Source: Pteria penguin (lineage: Eukaryota; Mollusca; Bivalvia; Pterioida; Pteriidae). Taken from it: a stretch of DNA of 64,000 bases. Positions 42,080 through 53,117 of this stretch are shown piece by piece. Positions within the stretch are counted from its first letter, which is position 1. Each line of letters opens with the position of its first letter. Location: positions 54,871,739 through 54,935,738 of the forward strand of contig CM068584.1 in assembly GCA_035048485.1 (NCBI GenBank), given 5' to 3'. Position numbers and translations under genes: made by a program. The notes beneath the pieces were generated by a model. The model saw only the letters and a list, made by a program, of their open reading frames with translations. It was not told the DNA's origin and made no database searches.

Positions 42080-44237
42080 CTAGAAACGAGCTCGTTGCTA
42101 AAGCAACGAGTAGGTTTCACAAGTTAAAGTCGAAGCAGCGAAGCTGGGATCTCCTACTCTAATACACAATTCTTTTTCACGATCCAGATATCTGATCTTT
42201 AGTGATGGTATCCACATTGCGCAATCTACTTGCAGAAATTGTAAGTAACGGCGACTTACATTATATACATTATACTGAAGCCTACATCGCACAATATCGA
42301 CTACTCTTGACCATATATTTGAAACAAGAAACATGTAGGACAGTCACACTTAGTACAATCTGCACGTGTAACCAAGATCTCCAGTCCTTACTCCCCGCTT
42401 TATGTTGTTTATTTGTTAACTTACGCAAGGTATTTCGCGTGTACAGATGTTTGACCTTGAATCGCCACTCTGCTGCAATAAACAATTCTCCTCGCGATGG
42501 CCTTTAGTAATGCCGCTTTCCCCAATATACAAAACAAAGACTTGACAATGTCTCGTATTCCACAGGTAAAGCACTGTAACTCGCGATTAATTCACACACG
42601 TTTGAAGTCCCGTATAACAGCGGCGCTGTGCGAGGTATTAAGCAAGGCAAATTCACCGCGCTTCTCTAATGTGTAATGCCGACGCTCGGAGAAGATTCCT
42701 TTATAGCCTTGTTGAGCAGTAGCTCGTAGAATGCAATCATTGGTTTTTTTGTTTTTTTTTTTTTTGTTTCTTTTTGTTTGTCTGTTTTTGTTTTTGTTTT
42801 TTTTTTTTTTTGTTTAAGAATTCGAATTCATAATACTTTCTCAAACTCTATTTTATATAAAGCACATTAAATCGCGATTGAATTAATCGCGAGTTACTGC
42901 GCCTTGTCCATGGAAGAAGTCCTGTATAACAGCGGTGCCGTGCAAGGTATTAAGCAAGGCAAATTCACAGCGCTTCTGAAGTGTGTTTATTGCGTTGTTC
43001 ATCGGTAGAGTGCCCAAAATTTGATATTTGTTTAAGAAATCGAATTCAAAATGCTTTCTCAAACTCTTGTTTTTATACTTTGTTCATACGAGGAATAAAA
43101 AATACATTAAAAGTTACGCAAGCAAGATATTTTTTTTAAAAAACCTTTAAATTGCTCACTTTCAAATACTGAGAAACATGTTTCATAGTAAAATCGTTAC
43201 GCAAAATCGTTTCGTAATGTTTTGGAAACTGTAAAACTAAAAATAAGACAGTTTTGAACATTACGTAATTTTTAAAAAACTTTAAATTGAAATAGAGGTC
43301 AAACTAAAAGAGATAGATAATATCGGCCGATGAAAGTTCTAAAGATATGAACCTAGAGAACATAACAGTGAAAATTTGAGAGATCTACCATTAAAAATAA
43401 AAGCTACATACGCGAAAATCGAAAAATATTAAATCTTACGTAATTCTCTTGAAAAGCCGTATATTTCGAAAAATTTTTTCATTAAACGGGAGTATGTGTC
43501 TGTGAGAATTAATAGCCGAAAGATGAAATTTCAAAGTAAAGCAGCTTTTTAGAAATTGAAAGTGAAAAGTTCGCTAAATACGGCGCGTATTTGTCGCTTT
43601 CTGAGGGTGGCTCTCGATAGCTTTCCCCGATAACCTAGGGAAAACGAAAAATCATAGGAAGTTTATGAAAATTAAATTTAAAAGAGTGAACCCTTCTCAC
43701 GCATAGGATTTATTTTGGTAGCAATCCGATGTAAAATAAGCGAGTGACAACGAAATTACTTTAATCACCAGATTTTTAAAAAAATTTTAAATTTTCGCTT
43801 AAAAATGGTATTAGAATAGTCAGATTTCGCTCAAATTTTGCATGCCACTATTAATTAGCAATCTAAACTCACCCTCCAAATTTGATAAAGATCGGACGAT
43901 AAATAAACACGGTCGCAAAATACGCATTTTTCGTCTCAGGCTAGCTAAATAGTCTTATCAGGTATGAAACAGGTAAATGTCTTTATTATTGCGCGTGAGC
44001 ACGAGACAACGTTTAGTGAAAATTTCATGAAAATCGGCCGATAAATAAGGAAGCTATAGATACCCAAATATTTGACCTTTTAGGCGCCGCTGCGCCCTTA
44101 CGAAGCGCTAATTCAAAAAAAAAAATGAACAAAACGCCTCTGAAGAAAAAAATGGAAATTCGAATGCTGCAAACAGAATAGCTCTATCTTTAACAGCAAG
44201 CGATAAAAGGCTGCCGACATAAAACGGCGGAAGAGGA
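42080..44237 (-). mobile_element. Helitron-like array unit 1 (type A, 2.16 kb)
   Basis: It begins CTAGAAACGAG followed by the hairpin CTCGTTGC-TAAA-GCAACGAG (42091-42110). Read on the minus strand this is a hairpin, a 7-nt spacer and terminal CTAG, the layout of a Helitron 3' end. The other end reads TCTTCCGCCGTTTTATGTCG on the minus strand, starting TC as Helitron 5' ends do. (ATT)n lies outside both ends. No Rep/helicase is encoded, so it is non-autonomous. Within the unit a block (GGTATTAAGCAAGGCAAATT) is present twice about 300 bp apart. Confidence 0.6.
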
Positions 44238-44253
44238 ATAATAATAATAATAA

Positions 44254-45232
44254 CTAGAAACGAGCTCGTTGCTAAAGCAACGAGTAGGTTTCACAAGTTA
44301 AAGTCGAAGCAACGAAGCTGAGATCTCCTACTCTAATACACAATTCTTTTTCACGATCCAGATATCTGATCTTTAGTGATGGTATCCACATTGCGCAATC
44401 TACTTGCAGAAATTGTAAGTAACAGCGACTTACATTATATACATTGTACTGAAGCCTTCATCGCACAATATCGACTACTCTTGACCATATATTTGAAACA
44501 AGAAACATGTAGGACAGTCACACTTAGTACAATCTGCACGTGTAACCTAGATCTCCAGTCCTTACTCCCCGCTTTATGTTGTTTATTTATTAACTTACGC
44601 AAGGTATTTCGCGTGTACAGATGTTTGACCTTGAATCGCCACTCTGCTGGAATAAACAATTCTCCTCGCGATGGCCTTTAATAATGCCGCTTTCCGCAAT
44701 ATACAAAACAAAGACTTGACAATGTCTCGTATTCCACAGGTAAGCACTGTAACTCGCGATTAATTCACACACGTTTGAAGTCCTGTATAACAGCGGCTTG
44801 ACCATATATTTGAAACAAGAAACATGTAGGACAGTCACACTTAGTACAATCTGCACGTGTAACCTAGATCTCCAGTCCTTACACCCCGCTTTATGTTGTT
44901 TATTTGTTAACTTACGCAAGGTATTTCGCGTGTACAGATGTTTGACCTTGAATCGCCTCTCTGCTGCAATAAACAATTCTCCTCGCGATGGCCTTTAGTA
45001 ATGCCGCTTTCCCCAATATACAAAACAAAGACTTGACAATGTCTCGTATTCCACAGGTAAAGCACTGTAACTCGAGATTAATTCACACACGTTTGAAGTC
45101 CTGTATAACAGCGGCGCTGTGCGAGATATTAAGCAAGGAAAATTCACCGCGCTTCTCTAATGTGTAATGCCGACGCTCGGAGAAGATTTCTTTATAGCCT
45201 TGTTCAGCAGTAGCTCGTAGAATGCAATCATT

Positions 45233-45265
<33 letters not shown>

Positions 45266-46733
45266 CTTTTTGTTTGTCTGTTTTTGTTTTTGTTTTTTTT
45301 TTTTTTTTTTGTTTAAGAATTCGAATTCATAATACTTTCTCAAACTCTATTTTATATAAAGCACATTAAATCGCGATTGAATTAATCGCGAGTTACTGCG
45401 CCTTGTCCATGGAAGAAGTCCTGTATAACAGCGGTGCCGTGCAAGGTATTAAGCAAGGCAAATTCACAGCGCTTCTGAAGTGTGTTTATTGCGTTGTTCA
45501 TCGGTAGAGTGCCCAAAATTTGATATTTGTTTAAGAAATCGAATTCAAAATGCTTTCTCAAACTCTTGTTTTTATACTTTGTTCATACGAGGAATAAAAC
45601 AATACATTAAAAGTTACGCAAGCAAGATATTTTTTTTAAAAAATCTTTAAATTGCTCACTTTCAAATACTGAGAAACATGTTTCATAGTAAAATCGTTAC
45701 GCAAAATCGTTTCGTAATGTTTTGGAAACTGTAAAACTAAAAATAAGACAGTTTTGAACATTACGTAATTTTTAAAAAACTTTAAATTGAAATAGAGGTC
45801 AAACTAAAAGAGATAGATAATATCGGCCGATGAAAGTTCTAAAGATATGAACCTAGAGAACATAACAGTGAAAATTTGAGAGATCTACCATTAAAACTAA
45901 AAGCTACATACGCGAAAATCGAAAAATATTAAATCTTACGTAATTCTCTTGAAAAGCAGTATATTTCGAAAAATTTTTTCATTAAACGGGAGTATGTGTC
46001 TGTGAGAATTAATAGCCGAAAGATGAAATTTCAAAGTAAAGCAGCTTTTTAGAAATTGAAAGTGAAAAGTTCGCTAAATACGGCGCGTATTTCTCGCTTT
46101 CTGAGGGTGGCTCTCGATAGATTTCCCCGATAACCTAGGGAAAACGAAAAATCATAGGAAGTTTATGAAAATTAAATTTAAAAGAGTGAACCCTTCTCAC
46201 GCATAGGATTTATTTTGGTAGCAATCCGATGTAAAATAAGCGAGTGACAACGAAATTACTTTAATCACCAGATTTTTAAAAAATTTTAAATTTTCGCTTA
46301 AAAATGGTATTAGAATAGTCAGATTTCGCTCAAATTTTGCATGCCACTATTAATTAGCAATCTAAAACTCACCCTCCAAATTTGATAAAGATCGGACGAT
46401 AAATAAACACGGTCGCAAAATACGCATTTTTCGTCTCAGGGTAGCTAAATAGTCTTATCAGGTATGAAACAGGTAAATGTCTTTATTATTGCGCGTGAGC
46501 ACGAGACAACGTTTAGTGAAAATTTCATGAAAATCGGCCGATAAATAAGGAAGCTATAGATACCCAAATATTTGACCTTTTAGGCGCCGCTGCGCCCTTA
46601 CGAAGCGCTAATTCAAAAAAATGAACAAAACGCCTCTGAAGAAAAATATGGAAATTCGAATGCTGCAAACAGAATAGCTCTATCTTTAACAGCAAGCGAG
46701 AAAAGGCTGCCGACATAAAACGGCGGAAGAGGA
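44254..46733 (-). mobile_element. Helitron-like array unit 2 (type A, internal duplication)
   Basis: Same ends as unit 1. A segment from TTGACCATATATTTGAAAC onward (about 44480-44785) is repeated directly at about 44797-45100, joined after CAGCGGC, which accounts for the longer length. A long T tract lies at about 45235-45265. Confidence 0.6.
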
Positions 46734-46743
46734 ATAATAATAA

Positions 46744-49313
46744 CTAGAAACGAGCTCGTTGCTAAAGCAACGAGTAGGTTTCACAAGTTAAAGTCGAAGC
46801 AGCGAAGCTGGGATCTCCTACTCTAATACACAATTCTTTTTCACGATCCAGATATCTGATCTTTAGTGATGGTATCCACATTGCGCAATCTACTTGCAGA
46901 AATTGTAGGTAACGGCGACTTACATTATACACATTATACTGAAGCCTACATCGCACAATACCGACTACTCTTGACCATATATTTGAAACAAGAAACATGT
47001 AGGACAGTCACACGTAGTACAATCTGCACGTGTAACCTAAATCTTCAGTCCTTACTCCCCGCTTTATGTTGTTTATTTATTAACTTACGCAAGGTATTTC
47101 GCGTGTACAGATGTTTGACCTTGAATCGCCTCTCTGCTGGAATAAACAATTCTCCTCGCGATGGCCTTTAGTAATGCCGCTTTCCGCAATATACAAAACA
47201 AAGACTTGACAATGTCTCGTATTCCACAGGTAAAGCAGTGTAACTCGCGATTAATTCACAAACGTTTGAAGTCCTGTATAACAGCGGCGCTGTGCGAGGT
47301 ATTAAGCAAGGCAAATTCACTGCGCTTCTCTAATATGTAATGCCGACGCTCGGAGAACGGCGACTTACATTATATACATTATACTGAAGCCTACATCGCA
47401 CAATATCGACTACTCTTGACCATATATTTGAAACAAGAAACATGTAGGACAGTCACACTTAGTACAATCTGCACGTGTAACCTAGATTTCCAGTCCTTAC
47501 TCCCCGCTTTATGTTGTTTATTTGTTAACTTACGCAAGGTATTTCGCGTGTACAGATGTTTGACCTTGAATCGCCTCTCTGCTGGAATAAACAATTCTCC
47601 TCGCGATGGCCTTTAGTAATGCCGCTTTCCGCAATATACAAAACAAAGACTTGACAATGTCTCGTATTCCACAGGTAAAGCACTGTAACTCGTGATTATT
47701 TCACACACGTTTGAAGTCCTGTATAACAGCGGCGCTGTGCGAGGTATTAAGCAAGGCAAATTCACCGCGCTTCTCTAATGTGTAATGCCGACGCTCGGAG
47801 AAGATTTCTTTATAGCCTTGTTCAGCAGTAGCTCGTAGAATGTAAATATTGTTTTTTTTGTTTTTTGTTTTTGTTTTTGTTTTTTTATTTGTTTAAGAAT
47901 TCGAATGCATAATACTTTCTCAAACTCTATTTTATAGAAAGCACATGAAATCGCGAATGAATTAATCGCGAGTTACTGCGCCTTGTCCATGGAAGAAGTC
48001 CTATATAACAGCGGTGTCGGGCAAGGTATTAAGCAAGGCAAATTCACCGCGCTTCTGAAGATATGTTTATTGCGTTGTTCATCAGTAGAGTGCCCAAAAT
48101 TTGATTTTTGTTTAAGAAATCGAAATCAAAATGCTTTCTCAAACTCTTGTTTTTATAATTTGTTCATACGACGAATAAAAAATACTTGAAAGTTACGCAA
48201 GTAAGATATTTTCTTTAAAAAATCTTTAAATTGCTCACTTTCAAATACTGAGAAACATGTTTCATAGTGAAACCGTTACGGAAAATCGTTTCGTAATGTT
48301 TTAGGAACTGTAAGACTAAAAATAAGACAGTTTTGAACATTACGTAATTTTTAAAAAAATTTAAATTGAAATAGCGGCCAAACTAAAAGAGATAGATAAT
48401 ATCGGCCGATAAAAGTTCTAAAGATATGAACCTAGAGAACATAACAGTGAAAATTTGAGAGATCTACCATTAAAAATAAAAGCTACATACGCGAAAATTG
48501 AAAAAAAATTATTGTTACGTAATTTTCTTAAAAAGCCGTATATTTCGAATTTTTTTTTCATTAAACGGGAGTATGTGTCTGTGAAAACTAATAGCCGAAA
48601 GATGAAATTTCAAAATAAAGCAGCTTTTTAGAAATTGAAAGTGAAAAAATTTGCTAACTGCGGCGCGTATTTCTCGCTTTCCGAGGGTGGCTCTCGATAG
48701 CTTTCCCCGATAACCTAGGGAAAACGGAAAATCATAGGAAGTGTATGAAAATTAAATCTAAAAGAGTGAACCCTTCTCACGCATAGGATTTATTTTGGTG
48801 GCAATCCGATGTAAAATAAGCGAGTGACAACGAAATTACTTTAATCACCAAATTTTTTTTAAATTTTTTAATTTTCACTTAAAAATGGTATTAGAATAGT
48901 TCGATTTCGCTCAAATTTTGTATGCCACTATTATTTTGCATTCTAAACTTACCCTCCAAATTTGAGCAAGATCGGACGATAAATAAACACGGTCGCAAAA
49001 TACGCATTTTTCGTCTCAGGCTAGCTAAATAGTCTTATCAGGTATGAAACAGGTAAATGTCTTTATTATTGCGCGTGAGCACGAGACAACGTTGAGTGAA
49101 AATTTCATCAAAATCGGCCGATAAATAAGGAAGCTATAGATACCCAAATATTTGACCTTTTAGGCGCCGCTGCGCCCTTACGAAGCGCTAATTCAAAAAA
49201 ATGAACAAAACGCCTCTGAAGAAAAATATGGAAATTTGAATGCTGCAAACAGAATAGCTCTATCTTGAATAGTAAGCGAGAAAAGTCTGCCGACATAAAA
49301 CGGCGGAAGAAGA
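46744..49313 (-). mobile_element. Helitron-like array unit 3 (type A, internal duplication)
   Basis: Same ends. A different duplication is present: the block starting ACGGCGACTTACATTATA (about 46913) recurs at 47356, joined in the middle of CGGAGAA. The duplication breakpoints differ from unit 2, so they arose independently. Confidence 0.6.
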
Positions 49314-50069
49314 ATAATAATAATAACTAGAAACGAGCTCGTTGCTAAAGCAACGAGTAGGTTTCACAAGTTAAAGTCGAAGCAGCGAAGCTGAGATCTC
49401 CTACTCTAATACAAAATTCTTTTTCACGATCCAGATATCTGATCTTTAGTGATGGTATCCACATTGCGCAATCTACTTGCAGAAATTGTAGGTAACGGCG
49501 ACTTACATTATACACATTATACTGAAGCCTACATCGCACAATATCGACTACTCTTGACCATATATTTGAAACAAGAAACATGTAGGACAATCACACTTAG
49601 TACAATCTGCACGTGTAACCTACATCTTCAGTCCTTACTGCCCGCTTTATGTTGTTTATTTATTAACTTACGCAAGGTATTTCGCGTGTACAGATGTTTG
49701 ACCTTGAATCGCTTCTCTGCTGGAATAAACAATTCTCCTCGCGATGAACTTACGCAAGTTATTTCGCGTGTACAGATGTTTGACCTTGAATCGCCACTCT
49801 GCTGGAATAAACAATTCTCCTCGCGATGGCCTTTAGTAATGCCGCTTTCCCCAATATACAAAAGAAAGACTTGACAATGTCTCGTATTCCACAGGTAAAG
49901 CACTGTAACTGGCGATTAATTCACACACGTTTGAAGTCCTGTATAACAGCGGCGCAGTGCGAGGTATTAAGCAAGGCAAATTCACCGCGCTTCTCTAATG
50001 TGTAATGCCGACGCTCGGAGAAGATTTCTTTATAGCCTTGTTCAGCAGTAGCTCGTAGAATGTAAATTT

Positions 50070-50079
50070 GCTTTTTTTT

Positions 50080-50114
<35 letters not shown>

Positions 50115-50160
50115 GGGGGGGGGGGGGGGGGGTGTTTTTTTATTTTTTGGTTTTTTTTTT
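50070..50160. repeat. long T and G homopolymer tract in unit 4 (also near 53862, 58988 and 62625)
   Basis: A run of about 40 T residues with interruptions is followed by about 18 G residues and more T. The same site is T-only in units 1-2 and variable in units 5-7, so it is a hypermutable tract or a place of sequencing uncertainty. Confidence 0.7.
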
Positions 50161-50888
50161 GTTTAAGAATTCGAATGCATAATACTTTCTCAAACTCTAT
50201 TTTATAGAAAGCACTTTAAATCGCGATTGAATTAATCGCGAGTTACTGCGCCTTGTCCATGGAAGAAGTCCTATATCACAGCGGTGTCGTGCAAGGTATT
50301 AAGCAAGGCAAATTGACCGCGCTTCTGAAGATATGTTTATTGCGTTGTTCATCAGTAGAGTGCCCAAAATTTGATTTTTGTTTAAGAAATCGAAATCAAA
50401 ATGCTTTCTCAAACTCTTGTTTTTATAATTTGTTCATACGACGAATAAAAAATACTTGAAAGTTACGCAAGTAAGATATTTTTATAAAAAAATCTTTAAA
50501 TTGCTCACTTTCAAATACCGGGAAACATGTTTCATAGTAAAATCGTTACGGAAAATCGTTTCGTAATGTTTTGGAAACTAAAAGACTAAAAATAAGACAG
50601 TTTTGAACATTACGTAATTTTTAAAAAACTTTAAATTGAAATAGAGGCCAAACTAAAAGAGATAGATAATATCGGCCGATGAAAGTTCTAAAGATATGAA
50701 CCTAGAGAACATAACAGTGAAAATTTGAGAGATCTACCATTAAAACTAAAAGCTACATACGCGAAAATCGAAAAATATTAAATCTTACGTAATTCTCTTA
50801 AAACGTCGTATATTTCGAAAATTTTTTTCATTAAACGGGAGTATGTGTCTGTGAGAATGAATAGCCGAAAGATGAAATTTCAAAGTAA

Positions 50889-52400
50889 AGAGTCGGTAGA
50901 TACCCTCATTCCCTATCATGCTACCAATTTTCACATCTCTACCTTCTTTAATAAGCGAGCTTTAGCTGAAACCATTTCATTAAACATTAATGAACTTTAT
51001 GTGACGTTGAAAGCATCACTTTAAAGGGGGTTGTCGTGTTTAAACCTAAATAACTCGAAAACGGTAAGAGTTAGCGAAAATTTGATGGCAATGTTATGCA
51101 TATAAATTTTCGCGCAGAATCGATTGCAACAATCCCCGATTCGATAAGATGAAAATTAATGGAGTTATGACGTCATTTACAAAGTATGACGTCATTTTCA
51201 GGAATTTGGTACCATGCCAATTCCCTTTTGTCAGTCGGTAGATATTTGCATTCTCTTTTATGCTACCAAATTTCATACCTCTAGCTTTATCAATAAGCGA
51301 GACACAGGTACCTGAAGTTTTAAATTGTATTTTCAGGAAAGGCCAAACACTGAACTTTGACCGCAAATATCTCGAAAACGGTAAGAGATATCGAAAATCT
51401 GAGACCAGACCTTTCTCCTTTAACTACTTTTTCACGCAGAATCGATTGCAACAATCCCCGATTCGATACGATGAAAAATAAGGGAGTTATGACGTCATTT
51501 AGAAAAGTATGACGTCATTTTCAGGAATTTGGCACCTTGCCAATTCCCTTTTGTCAGTCGGTAGATATTTGCATTCTCTTTTATGCTACCAAATTTCATA
51601 CCTCTAGCTTTATCAATAAGCGAGACACAGGTACCTGAAGTTTTAAATTGTATTTTCAGGAAAGGCCAAACACTGAACTTTGACCGCAAATATCTCGAAA
51701 ACGGTAAGAGATATCGAAAATCTGAGACCAGACCTTTCTCCTTTAACTACTTTTTCACGCAGAATCGATTGCAACAATCCCCGATTCGATACGATGAAAA
51801 ATAAGGGAGTTATGACGTCATTTAGAAAAGTATGACGTCATTTTCAGGAATTTGGCACCTTGCCAATTCCCTTTTGTCAGTCGGTAGATATTTGCATTCT
51901 CTTTTATGCTACCAAATTTCATACCTCTAGCTTTATCAATAAGCGAGACACAGGTACCTGAAGTTTTAAATTGTATTTTCAGGAAAGGCCAAACACTGAA
52001 CTTTGACCGCAAATATCTCGAAAACGGTAAGAGATATCGAAATTTTGTTGCTGGTATTTACCATTTTACTTTTTCACGCAGAATCGATTCCAACCGTCCC
52101 CGCCTCGATCCGATGAAAAATAAGGGAGATATGACGTCATTTACAAAGTATGACGTCATTTTCAGGAATTTGGTTCCATGCCAAATTCCTCTTGTCAGTC
52201 GGTAGATATTCTCAATCTCTATCATGCTACCAAATTTCACACCTCTATCTTCCTCAATAAGCGAGCTATAGGCGAAAACATTTCATGAATAATTAATGAG
52301 TGTTGATGACGTCACAAACATCACTTTAAAGGGGGTTGTCGTGTTCAAACGCAAATAACTCGAGAACCGTAAGAGTTAGCGAAAATCTGAGAACACTCTA
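50889..52400. repeat. 323-bp tandem subrepeats in unit 4
   Basis: TCAGTCGGTA-type starts lie at 50889, 51231, 51554, 51877 and 52195. The middle spacings are exactly 323 bp, the outer copies are more diverged. Each repeat carries AAATATCTCGAAAACGGTAA, CACGCAGAATCGATT and two TGACGTCA palindromes. Confidence 0.9.
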
Positions 52401-52655
52401 CTGGTAGGTATTTGAACGCTCTATCGAATGGAAGAAACCCGATCAAAATCCGACTGCAAATAAAGTCGCTAGACCTTGCCAAAGATTTGATTCGAAAATT
52501 TTCAATAATTTCAAAAATATTGGCAGCATGCCATTTTCATTCTAGAGGTAGATTAAGAATGTGGAAACATGTTTAGATATAAAATTTCATGCCGATATCT
52601 CATTTAATAAGAGAGATATTAACGTATGAATATTTAATTAGCTTTGATGACGTCA
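51168..52655. promoter_or_regulatory. ten full palindromic CRE sites in unit 4
   Basis: TGACGTCA occurs at 51168, 51187, 51490, 51510, 51813, 51833, 52132, 52151, 52307 and 52648. Eight of them form pairs 19-20 bp apart, roughly two helix turns. The palindrome is the consensus binding site of CREB/ATF bZIP proteins. Unit 5 has eight (54952 to 56109). Binding or function is not shown by sequence alone. Confidence 0.7.
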
Positions 52656-53117
52656 TAGCGAATTTTCCCACGCTCATTGTGACTTTATTTATGGTCCGAT
52701 TTCAAAAATTTTTCATATTCCAAATCAGACCATTAAAATCTTTCATCCTACTGTCTAAAATCTAAGATTGAAATATTTTTTTTGAAATGAAAACAATCGG
52801 GTCAAGGTCAACTTTTTCGGGGTAGAGCTACGAAATTGACGCAGTGACATAAAATCTTGCATCTCCTTTTCTGAATCGAATGCTGAAAATTTCATTCCAA
52901 TCGGACAAATAATAAGGAAGATATAGCGATTCAAAATTTTGGCGTCGTAGGTGGCGCTGCGCGCTTATAAGCGGTAATTTAGAAAATTAAAAAAATCAAA
53001 TCTTGAAAATTTAATTTCGAATCGAACACTGAAAACAGAATAGTAATATCTTTAATAATGAGTGATTTCTGAGCCGTCACAAAAAAAAAAACGGATGAAG
53101 AATAATAATAATAATAA

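Larger units (their letters stand above)
49327..53100 (-). mobile_element. Helitron-like array unit 4 (type B, 3.77 kb)
   Basis: The first 1.56 kb match type A. From about 50889 the sequence switches to a different module with 323-bp subrepeats and ends GTCACAAAAAAAAAACGGAT then GAAG before (AAT)n. On the minus strand the end still starts TTCATCCG, close to the type A 5' end. A shorter 79-bp duplication (AACTTACGCAAGTTATTTCG start) lies at 49747. Confidence 0.6.

Noticed and set aside
42202..42507. A 101-codon open frame repeated in nearly every array unit (also 44376, 46866, 49449, 53240 and 62002)
   Set aside because: The overlapping opposite strand is open too, the frame is broken by duplications in some units, and it stays open only because the units are nearly identical DNA. 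No domain is visible.
45083..45343. Lysine-rich minus-strand frame
   Set aside because: It is a translation of the long T tract, and the equivalent frame in unit 7 has a different sequence.
47983..48189. A 68-codon frame shared by units 3 to 7
   Set aside because: The same DNA in units 1 and 2 contains a stop within it, so the frame is not conserved. It overlaps a duplicated non-coding block.
50889..52400. CRISPR-like array
   Set aside because: Repeats are 323 bp with no unique spacers, and the window is animal nuclear DNA.
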